Notes under the pieces: model-generated
Database searches by the model: none
What the model was told of the DNA's origin: nothing
Seen by the model: the letters and a program-made list of their open reading frames with translations, nothing else
Translations under genes and position numbers: made by a program
NCBI GenBank assembly: GCA_026120185.1
Contig: JANUWF010001272.1
Location: forward strand, 682,001-746,000
Source of the DNA: Voacanga thouarsii
Taxonomy: Eukaryota > Streptophyta > Magnoliopsida > Gentianales > Apocynaceae
DNA length: 64,000 nucleotides
Direction: 5' to 3'
Shown: one piece after another, positions 46,301-58,408 of the stretch
How the letters are laid out: each line of letters starts with the position of its first letter
Position numbering within the stretch: the first letter of the stretch is position 1

Positions 46301-46791
46301 AGCTCCAAAAATATTTGATTTTGAAATCCTACGGGAACAAATAACCCTCTGGCCCGATCAGTCAGAAGGGATTGGTATTGGTAACGCTGAGTACTCAATA
46401 AGAACTTTGATCTTTGTAGTAGCCTACGTTAGAGTTAGATGACCCTAGTTACCTGGCCTAGTTCTAGTGACAGAACATTGAGATGAATCGTCCTAACTAG
46501 CCGTTTAGCACATGGCATTTCCCACGCTTGCAAGCGGACCTTACTTTTGAGTCATTCGTTGAATGCCGGGAGGGGACACTCAGTAGCATTTGACTATTTG
46601 CTGCCTCGATGGCGAATGACGTTAGGATTGCGACCTCTTAGCTTATGGTGACAAGCAAAATATTTAGTGTGTTGTGGTACACCCATTCATTTTCGATCGT
46701 ATACCACGGTGTACCTACCCTCTAGTGATGCACAGTTAAGTGTTGTAGGTTGTGGTCTTAGCATAATAAGACGTGGCACCGAAAGTGAAGT
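43343..46791 (+). mobile_element. C 3' LTR, truncated in this window by D
   Basis: Aligns to 22597-25640 of the 5' LTR with roughly 12% differences at the start. It contains about 345 bases (about 45372-45722) that the 5' LTR lacks. It stops at GAAAGTGAAG/T, where D begins; the remainder would lie beyond D, outside the window. Confidence 0.85.
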
Positions 46792-49182
46792 TATAACACC
46801 CCGCTACCTAGGCCCAACAGGGCCGGGGATGTCGCCCCATCCAAAGGACAAGGGGTCTTTTAACTAGGTCACACAATCAAAATAATAGAATAAAAATAAT
46901 ACTTAAAACTTAAAACTTATTACAAACCAAGAATTCAAAACAAATCCAGAATAAAAATTATTCACTCTCAACTCCCCAAAGCATTACATAAAAATATATA
47001 ACAAAATCTCTTCCAAGGCAGACAACACTAGCTACTCATCCCCACAGCAGGATCGACCTGAAATCAATATAAAAATGGTGATGAGATAAAAATCACAGTA
47101 AGTCCGTGTGTACTTTGGATGTTCAGTGAAAACAATCCATGAATGCAAGGTGTAAGAATTTCATAAGAAAAATACTGGCAAGCATTAAACAATAGTCAAA
47201 ACCAAGAGTAGTGTTTTGGCTTTTCTAACCATACTTGTACAAATAAATCAACCACTCAAAAGGGCGGCCATGGGTCACCACACATTGGGCCCCATAACCA
47301 TACAATGGCCAGAATGCCATACTTTGTGTAGACTGACAAAAAGTAGGTGATCGGCCTACTGGGTGAGATACTCCTCTATCTCTACACCCAAACAAAACCA
47401 GTTGTCCATTCCGATAACACACAGTCCACTTGACTGAAAACTACTAGCTCGGACCAGTGCGACCTGCTGAACTGACATCTTATCAGGGAAGGACTTACCC
47501 CTCAGAAGTGGCCACCTACTGAGAGACTTACCCTAACCCGTCAAAGACTAGTCCTAGCAGTCCACCCTCATTGAGTACTCAACGTAATTTATCCCACTTG
47601 GGAGAAAACTAAAGAAAACATAGCTCCATACTTGGGAGAAACTGAATAAAACATAGAACCACTTGAAAATGGCAATTAAGGATTTCCAAAGTTTGGGACA
47701 AAGATGGTTTTCGAAAGAGTTTGGGGTTTGGGTAAAACTGCTTATTGATTTTCAAATAATTTGTTTGACTGAAATGAGTAAGGAGACAATCCTCAATTGC
47801 CTTTACAGAAGTGAGTGTCCACGCACTCCACATTTGGCTTGCCATAATAACCATTTTACATTAAACAAGTTTTATGTAGGAGCTTACCTGATCCTTGCTC
47901 AAAATAAAGATCTCCAACAGCTGACCTAACCCTTCCTGGGTTAAACATAAGCCATAATTAAACTCAAGCCAAAATTCACTTCCACAAATAATTCTAGCTC
48001 AACTTGCTACAACCATAATCCTAGTGTCCCAAGCTTTAAGGCTAGACAATAAATAAATGGTTCATAAGATAAGTCTAGTTTGATAATAAAATAATTAGGG
48101 TTTTGGGAAATAGGTACTAATAAGTTGAAGGTTTAAATCTTGCTATAAATAAATTAGAGTTTATTTGATGAAGGACCCTAGGTGGTATTATATAAAATAA
48201 TAATCTATTAATAATTAATTGTTAGAAAATAATTGGTAACTAAAACTAGTTGTAAGTAAATTTTAGTGGTTTTGATGGAAAGATAATAAATAAATTTTAA
48301 TAGTGGTTTTGAATATAAGACTTACAAAATTAATATTTTACCTATTGTGAATACTTATATAAAAGGCTTTATTATTATTTTCTATATATTTTATCTTATA
48401 TAATATCTATATATTTTATTTCTTAAATAAAAGCTATCATTTATTTGACTAAAATATCATTATTTTATATAAGAGACCAAATCCACATTTTCCTAGGGTT
48501 TTTGAAATTTACTAGAAGAAATTATAGTATAAATCATTTTTATTAATGAAATATAATTGGTTAATTTAATTAGCTTAGGGGCAACAAGGCCATGATCACA
48601 ATTTCTATTGCTAACCATAGTCATGAACATACACTCTACACTAATCAACAAAACATCCAAATCATGAATAAAGGTATAGATCTAAATTTACCAAGGCATG
48701 ATCCAAACTCTACTAACATAAATATTTTCATGGCTTTAACAATCATACATGAACATAAACCCTATTCACCAAAGGTGACATAATCTCTAATATGCTTGAT
48801 CACATATACCACTCAGGACATGAAGACATACAACCAACCCTAAAAACCATAAAATTCAACCAAGGCAATCAACCCATGCATCAATCCCATCTCCATCATA
48901 TACACACATTTATTCATGCTTCAATCTCAACTATTTCACAACAACACAAGCTCAAACCCTAATCATAATCCATCTCCTTCCAATATCATCCTAAAGACAT
49001 GAATCTATAATTTAAAGAGAAGGTTGAAGAGGCTTACTTGATTGATGACTACCTTGGAGTAGTTTTGAATGAATCCTTACTCTTAGGAGACTTGATTCGT
49101 CAAGCGAGAAGGAGAAAATATGGCCATGGTTGAAGTAACCATTTGGCCAAGAGAGAGAGAGAAAAGAGGGAAAGAGAGTCCA

Positions 49183-49233
<51 letters not shown>

Positions 49234-49466
49234 GTTGAAGATGAGTGAAGATGGAGATGATTGATCATGCTCACCTTGAAGGTGTTCTTGAGCCTTCATG
49301 AAAATACTGGTTTTTCGATCCAAAAGAGGGACTTTAATTTCGGTATTTGATGTTAAAAATTGCAGAAGTGGTTTCAAGTGGTTGAGTAGGTGTGATCTGG
49401 AGTTTTTGGAGAAGATTGGAGAAGTTTGGAGTGGTCTTAGGCGTGAGGATGCGAGTAGGTATTCTT
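46792..49466 (-). mobile_element. D: Tekay/Del-like LTR copy, first visible part
   Basis: The plus strand begins TATAACACCCCGC (a changed TGTAACACCC), which in reverse is the GGGTGTTACA end of D'. The CCGGGGATGTCGCCCC block and then the whole of D' (3076 down to about 400) can be followed in reverse. It is split after 49466 by E and resumes at 63149. It sits in C's 3' LTR. The five bases before it (GAAGT, 46787-46791) would be the TSD; the right copy is outside the window. ORFs here look like chance. Confidence 0.8.
49186..49231. repeat. (GT)n microsatellite
   Basis: An uninterrupted run of 46 bases of GT within D, next to a GA-rich tract at 49150-49178. The His-Thr repeat ORFs on the minus strand come from this run. 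Confidence 0.95.
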
Positions 49467-52322
49467 TGTAACACCCCATATTTCCTTCTTTGCACAATGG
49501 GCCAGCTTAGGTGGGATGTCGCCCCGTCTGAATCCTCAGACTAGGGGTCTTTACAACGATATAAACTTAAAACAAGCAAGCACAAATCGAAGCTTAAGTA
49601 AATATATACAACATACTCTTCTATTATATATACATGAGTTGCGATAGATACATCATCAGAGTTCCCAAAATACACAAGCCCAAAATAGTTTCAACATCTA
49701 TGTACAATAATCATGCCAAAAGATTCACTATCTAGCGCTAGATGGTAAGTTCGAGTAGTATCGTCGCTAGCCTTCAGCTCCAATCCCTAAAAAAATAGGA
49801 AAGATAAACACACGCGTGAGTGGTATACTCAGTAAGTCCCGTGTGTGCTAGTGTTTTGCTCAGAAAAGAGATGATTTTCAATTCCTTTACTGAAATAAAT
49901 TTTATAATAGGGAAATAGTAGTAGTTGGTAAATTTAGGATCAAGTTGTCATGTACATTTGAAAAACAATGATTTCCAAACATATGGCCCCTTCAATAAAT
50001 GTGGATTCTTCCCCACATGGAAGTGTGACCCACGTGCAAAGTCCAAGGAACTTCGCCTTCGGCTGCACGGTTTCTGGTGCCAGGGACTGCGCCTTACAGC
50101 ACGTCACCCGTGTCAGGCCGGAAGGGTGAGCAGTGTACAAATGTACCTCACCGAGCACATAAAGATCTTTTACTTACCTCCATCAGCCAGGATTCCCAAT
50201 CCTGACGTCAATCACCATCGAGGTGGTAAGGAGTCAAATGCCCCGAACATCCTATCCTTATTCTAGCGAATGACTTAAAAACAACAAGCATTCACAAAGG
50301 CATTCACAAACACGACAATTGCCAGGCACTAAATGGCTAGCCAGGATGACTCATCTCAATGTCCTGTCACCCTGTTTGGAGTAAGACAGTCACCAGAACT
50401 AGCTAGGTTACTTGAGGTCGTCTACCTCTAACACGGGCTAGTACAAAGATCAAAGCCCTTGCTGAGTACTCAACACAACAACACAAACCCCATCTGACTG
50501 ATCAGGCCAGAGGGTTATCTGATCCCATAGGATCTTCAACCAAAACATTTTGGGGCCAAAACAACATTTTCCAAAATCATGTTGAAACTAGATAAAAGGT
50601 TTTACTCACACATCAAAATGTGTTACCAAGAGTAACCGGGTTGTTTTTCCCGTACTTAATCACAAAAGTCATTTTCCAAGGTCATTCGAGTCATTTCACC
50701 CATGCCAGGTTCCACAAGACTTTTTTAGGGTATCCGGGTCATTTTACCCTTACCCGATTTGAAATATATTCACAAGAGTTCCAATAAAGATAATTCGGTC
50801 ATTTACCGAATACCCGAGTTCCAAAAGTTTTATAAATCATTCCAATAAGGATATCTGGATCATTTTCCAAATACCTGATTCTAAAGTTTATCATTTTTCG
50901 AAAATCCCAAATATTTAATCCAAAATGACTAAATTCACATAATTTGTGTTTTAATCATCCAATAAGGTTTTCAAACCAATTATGAAATTCATTCAAGTCG
51001 AAATTGCATAAAAATAAGTCTTGCTCATGCATTCCATAAACATATTTAAACATTTCCAAAACGGTATAAAACATGTCATTTCATGGAAAATTAAAGCACA
51101 CTAGCCTTTAAAAAGGTTTTAGAAATCATAGGGACTCACCTTGTATATTAGGCCGAAGTTGCACTCGAGTATAGCCCTACAAGCGGTTCCCTCGACTTGA
51201 TTCACCTACATCATTAGTACATTTCCTTTTTATTACTTAATAGATTCAAATACCTAATGGTTTAAATAAGGTTTCTATAATTTTCCTAAAGAAATAAATA
51301 GGTTAGAGCTTTGGATGGTTTTTCTTGTTTTACAGCTTTACCACCATTCACCATTTTTCACACAATTTAGCCAATACAGGTCCAAATAGGGTGAGGCTAC
51401 TTCCATAATTTCCCTAGGATATCCCTCTATCAATTCCAGGTCAAAAGTCCTACAAACTCCATCCCATTTTGTACAGTTTTGCAGTTGATTCCACTGTTCC
51501 GCGCTTGGAGATTCAGTTTCGTCACTCTCCAGTGTTTTGTTCATATCTCCTCCAATTTAGGTCCAAATGAACTGAAACCACTTCCCAAATACTCCTAGGA
51601 CATTTCTATATCAACTTCAGGTCATGGGGTATTCAAAAATCTCTCCATTTCGTTCAGTTTTCCAGTTAAACTTACTGCTCCGAGCTGGAAGTCCAGAATT
51701 ACTGTTTAGAAGTTCAACTTGTTTTAGTTTATTTCTATGATTTCTTCAACATATCTTATCACATTTAAACCTTCCAATACCTTATTTAACATCCCAAAAT
51801 CATTTTTCTAACAGGTTTAAATGCCCAGCACTTCTCTTTTGTTCAAACAAATAAATTATTCCCAGCTTACCAAACCAGTAAATTTTGGCAGTTTTCACCC
51901 TTCTTGTTGTTCATGATCTCTTAGCTATTCAAAACCCTCACAACCTCCACACACCTTGTTCCAAATCCTTTCTAACTGGTCTAGGACAGGTTTAGAGTCA
52001 TTTACACTAAATTTCCAGCCACATCTACTCAGATTTCTTTTAATATTTCCAAACAACACAAACTAGTCAGTTGTTATCAACAAATGGCTTTTCTTGTTTT
52101 CTTTACCACTTCCTTCCTTTTTCTTTTCAAATTTTCAGTATACCATCACTCCAATACACCATAAATAAACTGAAAACCATATTCAACCCATCACTACACC
52201 AACCGGTCAATTCAACATCCATCACAACATCAAAATATTTTCATTGCTCAACATCAACAAATTCATATGCATTTAGTTTCCAACTTCTAACATCATTCTT
52301 TTAGCTTTTAAGAAATGATCTC
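49467..52322 (-). mobile_element. E: solo Tekay/Del-like LTR, left part (TSD TTCTT)
   Basis: TGTAACACCCC starts at 49467 after TTCTT (49462-49466). The other end, TTATTACA at 63148, is followed by TTCTT again. Read on the minus strand it is an LTR whose landmarks match C's LTR: the CTCAGCAAGGGCTTTGATC region (around 50460), the ATTGAGATGAGTC region near 50360, and the 50-60-bp array (50640-50890). F splits it at 52322. No PBS, gag or pol belonging to it is present, and its total of about 3.87 kb equals one LTR of C. So it is a solo LTR. Confidence 0.85.
50640..50890 (-). repeat. 50-60-bp quasi-tandem array in E
   Basis: On the plus strand, units of the type GGGTATCCGGGTCATTTTACCC, then TTCCAATAAAGATA, then ATTCGGTCATTTACCGAAT repeat four to five times. 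They are the reverse complement of the array in C's LTRs (24720-25020, 45836-46070). Confidence 0.65.
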
Positions 52323-54345
52323 TGTTGGATTGTATGCCCTCTTAGACTAGGTTTCTAATGTAAAATCGAATATTTTAATAAAAGAATTTATTTTCAGAAA
52401 TTGTTTGTGAATTTACTATTTGTCTGTGCACGATTTTCGTTTGGAACAGACCCATTGTGTTTAAATAAGTGATCCATGTGAATGGTAGTCTTTCACAGTA
52501 AGGTATGGATCACGGGTTATTTAACACATAAAAATTTGTTCTTAACCTATTGATGAGACTGGGAACCTCATCATGTTTAGGTTATTATGTTATGAATTCC
52601 AAATGGGGAATGGCTTACCTTTAGCTAGTGAGTAGTCCACTCACTTCATGACATAAGCGTATTTCGAATACGTAGGACAGGACCTGTAGTAGTGGTTTCT
52701 AAAAGTACTATATGATAGAAACCTAGACTACTACTGCTACAGCGTAGACTAGTACTCTACGACTCGAGTATGAGTTGGTGGTCTGGCGAAGCTGGAAGCA
52801 TATACTTTGATTTGCTATAGTTGAGGTTCTATCGTAGGGCCAATATACTTGCATGTTGGGTATGTGTGACTAGTTAGTTAAGACAGACTTGTACAAGATA
52901 GTTTCTGCACTATATCGCCCCTTGTGGTTGTCCGAATGGTCTAAAATGTCCAGGGCCCTGGGAAACATGACTTGGATGTTTACTTTAGGGTAGCTCCCTT
53001 GGAAAGCGGAAACACTCCAGGAAGTCGTGGATCATTAGATTAGAAGCCTAAGGATGGTAGATGTCATTTAGAGGGGTGTTAGTACACTTCTTCCTCTCTA
53101 AATGTACGGCGATGTGTAGAGGGGTATTTTAGTCATTTCACATGTAGGTCGGAGACTTTGCTAATGCAGCATTATCCTTGGGGTCAATATTTCCTTATGG
53201 TGATATTAGGAAATATTTAAAATTCAAAATACAACTATTTATATAGCAGGGGTATTTTGGTCATTTTAGCAGCCAATGCGATGTGTCTTTTTGGTCTTCG
53301 GAATAGCCCGTAAGTCCTAACTAATTTTGGGTTGAGGAATTGGTCTCAATTCAAGAGGATTTTATTTTATTTGATTTTATTTTATTTTATTCAGGAAGTC
53401 TAATTTATTATTGGATTGGAATAAAATAAATTAATTAAAATAGGAGTTGAGAGAAATTAATTATCTAGTTTGATTTGTTAATTAATTATTCAGGGCCTAG
53501 GTCCAGTACGAATAATTAAGAAATTAACCTGGGCTTAAACTAGGGGAAATAATTAATGTTTAATTATTTATTGGGTTATTTATATAGGCCCAAGAAATAA
53601 ATAATTAAAGATTAATTATTTTGGTTCATTTGGGCTCATTAATTATTTGTTGGGTTATTTATGTAAGCCTAGGAAATAAATAATTAATGTTTATTATTTT
53701 GGGCTTTTTGGGTCCAAGGAAAATAATAAATATTTTTCTGGCCCAATAGCTTGGACCTTAGAGTTTTTTCTAGATACGGTTAAGAGAAGTTTAGGGTTAG
53801 GCCAAACTGATTCTTAGGATAACATCCGGGTGTTTTGAAATCTCGGTGATATGTTTATCAGATATTGAAAAACCTAGTTTTGGCTAACTAATAAACTAGT
53901 CTCTGGTAGAGGAAAACCCCAATTCCCAACACAACACACAGAGAACTCACCTCTCTCTCTCTGCTCTCTCACATTGCTTTCCTCTTGTTCTTTCTCCTTA
54001 GACTTTGCTAATCAATAGCGAGTGAACCAAGGAGATTTGAGATTGTTCCTCTTCACCATTATGTTCACCGACTAGAGGTTAGGCAGAGGAATATTCCGAG
54101 AGCTGGAAAGGCGTTCATGCAAACAAGGCGAAGTAGAAGGCTAGCGGGTGTTCAACCGGAAGCTTCTTCAAGTGTGCAAAGCAAGGCGATTCCAGTCATT
54201 CAATCCACTCCTATGCAACCTAGATGGGTTAAGGAGCGCAAAGGTATGATCTTCACACTTCTGTGTGGCCTTTGAGGCTCGGGTTTATTTTTCTCCCTGG
54301 TTTTTTTTTTTCCGCTACAGCATGCCTCTGTTTTTTGTTCCCTCA
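52323..54345 (+). mobile_element. F 5' LTR
   Basis: TGTTGGATTGTATGCC... to ...GTTCCCTCA, 2023 bp. It contains a TATA-like ACTATTTATATAGC near 53235, a series of TTAATTATTTATTGGG-type AT repeats at 53540-53700 and a CT-rich spot at 53950. The T-run before the end has 13 T's here and 17 or more in the 3' LTR. Confidence 0.95.
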
Positions 54346-54348
54346 ATG

Positions 54349-54360
54349 TGGTATCAGAGA
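54349..54360 (+). other. F primer-binding site (tRNA-Met)
   Basis: TGGTATCAGAGA, matching the initiator tRNA-Met complement at 11 of 12 positions, three bases after the LTR. Confidence 0.9.
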
Positions 54361-56180
54361 CACTGGTTTTTTATCAATATAGGGAGCATGGTAGTCAATA
54401 AAAATGGAGAAGATGATTATACCTGTGATCCTTCACTGTTTTGGTATGGGATAGGGTTGATGTAAGCTTCATCGTTGAAGCATAGGAATCACTGTAATTT
54501 TTTTTTTTTTTTTTTTTTTGGCTTTGCTAGAACATCGTGTAAACCCAATTTGAAGGGTATAGGTGGTTGTGTTTTCGTAAGTAAAAAATGTCCAAAGAAG
54601 CCAAAGAAATAAGCAAAAATTGAAGAAGAGAAGGTTCTGCAATTTTCGCGCAAGAGAGAAAGAAAAACGAAGAAGAAAACTGTTCCTAAGCCGTGTGAGC
54701 CAAGCCGAGCCGCTTCCGAGCCACTACCGACATTGTGAGTGAAGCCGCGCTATTCACGCCTTGGAGCCGAGCCGATTTGGAGGAAAATTAAGCTGATTTC
54801 GTTGCTCAATTGCAACTTCAATTTGCGCGGGTCGAGCGGCGGTATCGGGCGAGTACGCGAGTCGCACGCGGATCGGCAACAGAGAAGAACCGGACGCGGG
54901 CGGGCAGGTCGCGGCTTGGCGGGTTGACGTAGCATCTGATCTGGTGCGGCTGGTGCACCAAGGGGCACAGTGGACCGAAGAGCAGAAAGCGCCGATCTGG
55001 TGCGGCTGGTGCAGTGGACCGCCAGCGATTTTTCTGCAATTTTTTTTATTTTTTTTTTCCTTTTTTGTTTTGGGTCCCATACCAGGCGAAGTTAATATTT
55101 TTGCAATATTTATATTCTTAGAATATATTTGCATGAAAAATATTAGTAAGGGATTTTAGGATTAAACAAGATCATTAATTAATTAATTAATTAATTAATG
55201 TGTTTAATTCTATTATTTGGGCACGTAGGTTTAAAAAATAGAAAAGCATGAAAACGTTTATTGTTTTCTAGCATGCTATTTTTTTTTTATGTACCTATGT
55301 GTGCTTTTTTTCAAAGACCAAAGTCTTTGGGAACTTTTTGTTTTGACAAGAAAAATATTTTTCTTCAAAAATTAAATGGTTATTTTAATTGGTACAAAAA
55401 TTAATCCTTGAATATTTTCTCAAAGGATTTAATCCTTGACATAGAAAATATATTGGATTTAGATATTTTTGTAAATTAAAATGGAGAGCCATTTTGTTTT
55501 GGTTTGGACTAGAAAAATGATTTTGTCAAATAAACTTGGGAGCAAAGTCTCTAGAAAGTTTTAATTGGAAAATTTTTGAAATCATTAAGTTTTAACTTAA
55601 ATAAAATTAGTCCATGGAGAAAATCTCTCAAAGGATATAAGCCTTGACATAGAGATTTTATTGGAGTTAGATATTTTATTTTTGAGTTAAGGAAAAACTT
55701 AATGGAAATTTTAAAATGATATTTTCCAGAAAACCTTTATTTTAAAAGACTAAGTGGGAGAGGGGTTCCAACGGCCCCACGGCTTCCATCACAGTCCTCA
55801 TTAGAGATCGTGGATCCCCTCGCGTCACCCTGGGAGTGAACCCATATAGGATGGGAATACCACAAAGATCTAGATCTAATGGAAGGATGTAATTAATAAC
55901 CCGGGGCACGTACTATAATCGGCCAGCCCACATTGGAGGTTATAGTGCGAGGTACGTCCATAGGAAATGAGAGGAAACGGCCATCCCATGATGGAGTTAT
56001 TCTCTAGACCATTACCTAGAAGAGAAATTAATTTGTGATGGTTAATACACTTAGCTTAGGAAACTGTTAATCTTCCCAAGAAGCGATGCCAGTTTTCCTA
56101 AGAGCCAAATTATTTTTAGTGCACAAATTTTATTTTGTTTTCACAAACTAAATTCTTACTTTTATTTTCGATTTTCAGAA
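54361..56180 (+). other. F long untranslated leader
   Basis: About 1.8 kb without a supportable gene. It holds a T-run (54498-54519) and a GC-rich island (54690-55030) with a repeated 20-mer, GATCTGGTGCGGCTGGTGCA, at 54938 and 54994. An ATTA repeat lies at 55173-55199. Two related segments share the CTTGACATAGA phrase (55435 and 55648). A segment around 55905-55960 could fold, as ACGTAC/CTATAA can pair with TTATAG/GTACGT. A packaging or translation-control role would be plausible for a retroelement leader but is not shown by sequence alone. Overlapping 60-126 aa ORFs in the GC-rich island exist on both strands and look like composition effects. Confidence 0.7.
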
Positions 56181-57182
56181 ATGGTGGGAGGTTCTTTTAG
56201 TCCATTGGTTGTTATTCTCAGGGTGAATAAGTTAACGGGTCCAAACTATGTGGATTGGAAAATGAACCTAGACATAATACTCATAGCTGAGGAGTTTAAG
56301 TATGTCCTTTACGAGACCTGCCCTATTATCGGGGAAGGTTCTACCACTGATGAGCGAGAGGTTGAGAAGGCGTGGAAGAAAGTTGATGAAATGGCACGTT
56401 GCTATATGTTAGCTTCCATGTCTAATGTGCTCCAGTCAAAACACGAGCACATGGCTTCTGCATATGACATAAGTCAATCATTGGCAACTATGTTCGCAGA
56501 CAAGAGCCGGCCCGCAAGGCAGGAGGCTCTTCAAACTATTGTGAACACTAAGATGGCTGAGGGAGCATCAGTCCGAGAGCATATACTCAAGACGATTGCT
56601 GCTTTCGAGGAGGCGGAAATCTTAGGGGCTGTCATTGACCCCGAGAGCCAAGTGGATATGGTTCTCGAATCTCTACCGGGCTCTTTTACTCAGTTCAAGT
56701 TAAACTATAACATGAATAAGTTGAACATGAGTTTAACTGAACTGATAAAGGAGCTCCAAATGGTGGAGAAAGTCATGAAGCCGCAATCTAAGGCCATGAT
56801 TGCTAAGGCCTCTTCTTCAAGAACTAGGCCTAAACCCAGAAAGTTCAAGAGGAAGAAGGGGAATGCAGCAGCCCAACCCAAGACCCAGCCCAAGGACAAG
56901 CCAAAGGGCAAGTGCTTCAAGTGTGGCAAGAAGAGACACTGGAAAAATGAGTGTCCAAATCTTCAAACCAAGAAAAACCCCACAGGTAATGTTTACTATC
57001 TAGAGTCCATATCAATGGTAGGATCAACTTCCACTTTGATTGTTGATTCAGGAGCCACTGATCATATCTGTAACTCCTTGCAGGGGTTTAGGAATATAAG
57101 AAGACTCAAGAAGGGCGAACATGGGCTTCAGTGGGTAATGGAGCATAAGTCTGGGCCTTTGCAGTGGGAGAGCTGGATCTAA
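56181..57182 (+). CDS. gag: F Gag with protease start (copia)
   Basis: ATG at 56181, 333 aa. The N-terminus with NKLTGPNYVDWKMNLDIIL is the copia capsid start. KAWKKVDEMARCYMLASM, then MNKLNMSLTELIKELQMVE, completes the capsid (about residues 10-215). A basic stretch (about 215-245) precedes the zinc knuckle CFKCGKKRHWKNEC (CX2CX4HX4C, about residue 250). The protease site LIVDSGATDHIC is at about residue 290. The reading then leaves the pol frame: pol continues in another frame from about 57164, so an indel lies at about 57100-57180. Gag itself looks intact. It forms virus-like particles in the cytoplasm. Confidence 0.9.
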   Translation: MVGGSFSPLVVILRVNKLTGPNYVDWKMNLDIILIAEEFKYVLYETCPIIGEGSTTDEREVEKAWKKVDEMARCYMLASMSNVLQSKHEHMASAYDISQSLATMFADKSRPARQEALQTIVNTKMAEGASVREHILKTIAAFEEAEILGAVIDPESQVDMVLESLPGSFTQFKLNYNMNKLNMSLTELIKELQMVEKVMKPQSKAMIAKASSSRTRPKPRKFKRKKGNAAAQPKTQPKDKPKGKCFKCGKKRHWKNECPNLQTKKNPTGNVYYLESISMVGSTSTLIVDSGATDHICNSLQGFRNIRRLKKGEHGLQWVMEHKSGPLQWESWI

Positions 57183-58402
57183 TTTTTTATTGTAATAAGA
57201 TAGTGGTTTTAAAGGATATTTTATATGTACCTAGTTTTCGTCAGAATTTGATTTCAGTTGCAAAACTTATTAATCAAGGATATTCTGTATCTTTCCATTC
57301 TGGTATTTCTATCAGTAGAGATGAAGAAATTTTATGTACTGGGCACATGTATGGAAATCTGTTATTTTTAAACCCTATTAACAACTAATCAAATAACGCT
57401 CAGTCTGAACCTTTAACTAGGAAGAGAAAGACCAATATCAATGATTCATATCTTTGGCATCTAAGGTTGGGTCATATTGACCCAACCAGGATTCAGAGGC
57501 TAATCCATGATGGGCCTTTGGGCTCATTGAGATTGGAAAGTTGGCCTCAATGTGAATCCTACCTGATAGGAAAGATGACCAAGAGGTCATTTACACCAAA
57601 GGTGGATAAAGCCAAAGAGGTGTTGAGTGTTGTTCACACTGATGTGTGTGGTCTGTTGTCTACACCAGCTAGAGGAGGTTTTGAGTACTTCATCACGTTC
57701 ACGGATGATTGTACGAGGTATGGTTACATTTACCTTATGAGACGCAAGTCTGACTCTTTTGGCAAGTTCAAGGAGGTTAAGGCTGAAGTGGAGCGTCAGA
57801 CAGGTAAATTAATCAAAACCTTACGATCGGATCGTGGTGGAGAGTACCTCCTAGGTGAATTCAAGGACTACACGGTACATCATGGGATAGTATCCCAACT
57901 CTCTGCACCGGGAATACCCCAGCAGAACAGAGTAGCTGAGAGAAGGAACAGGACGTTGATGGAAATGGTCCGAAGCATGATGTCTCATGCTACTCTTCTA
58001 GTGTCCTTTTGGGGATATGCCTTGGAAACGGCGGCATATATTCTGAACTTGGTGCCTTCCAAGTCAGTACCTAGGACTCCCTATGAGATGTGGACTGGGC
58101 GTAAGCCAAGTCTGAATCATCTCAGGATTTGGGGTTGTCCAGCTTATGTACTGGTCAAGGGAGACAAGTTGGAACCAAGATTAGAATTATGCTATTTTGT
58201 TGGGTATCCAAAAAGGACAAAAGGAGGTTACTTTTATCATCCTAAGGAGCAGAAGGTACTAGTCAATACCAAAACTAGATACTTGGAAGATGATCAAAGT
58301 ACTTCCACTAAAGGTTCAACGAGGTTGGAACTTGAGGAGAAGTTATCTACGGAATCAACTTTTTCTGACCCAATTCTGGAACAAGAAGAGGCACAGCCTT
58401 AA
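57164..58402 (+). pseudogene. pol: F integrase (with GAG-pre-integrase)
   Basis: One frame from 57164: VPSFRQNLISVAKL, the end of the protease region, then a TAA at 57386. WHLRLGHIDPTRIQRL is the HxxxH half of the zinc site. The CxxC half reads CESYLIGKM, with the second Cys changed to Tyr. The core has VLSVVHTDVCGLL (Asp), TLRSDRGGEYL (Asp) and PQQNRVAERRNRTLMEM (Glu), all three catalytic residues present. WGCPAYV, CYFVGYPKRTKGGYFY and the linker to RT follow, ended by a TAA at 58400. Same frame as the RT that follows. Confidence 0.9.
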
Positions 58403-58408
58403 GAGCCT

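Larger units (their letters stand above)
22597..46791 (+). mobile_element. C: Tekay/Del-like Ty3/gypsy retrotransposon, host of nested insertions
   Basis: Order: 5' LTR (22597-26244), PBS, acidic ORF (interrupted by B at 26870-38531), gag (38938 on), protease, RT, RNase H, integrase (to about 43320), PPT, and 3' LTR from 43343, which is cut at 46792 by D. Integrase after RT makes it Ty3/gypsy. Very long LTRs with TGTAAYACCC-like starts and a pol tail ending FEDEIFLRRG just before the PPT are typical of the Tekay/Del chromoviruses. pol carries many stops, mostly TAG. Its two LTRs differ at about one site in eight over their first 200 bases, so it is an old insertion and the founder of this nest. 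Confidence 0.85.

Noticed and set aside
1..49466. D' and D as the two LTRs of one giant element
   Set aside because: They are in opposite orientation, and the DNA between them contains complete, independently bounded elements, so they are separate insertions.
49083..49497. Histidine-threonine repeat proteins on the minus strand
   Set aside because: They are a reading of the (GT)n microsatellite.
54349..54360. tRNA gene fragments (also at 26247, 34096 and 32369)
   Set aside because: Only the 12-base primer-binding complement of tRNA-Met is present, at the correct position next to LTRs; there is no cloverleaf.
54498..54519. Poly-T run as the tail of a LINE or SINE
   Set aside because: No target duplication, no polymerase III boxes and no LINE coding nearby; it lies inside the leader of F.
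54739..55159. Overlapping 60-126 aa ORFs on both strands in the GC-rich leader of F
   Set aside because: GC-rich DNA has few stops by chance; the ORFs overlap on both strands and have no recognisable motif.
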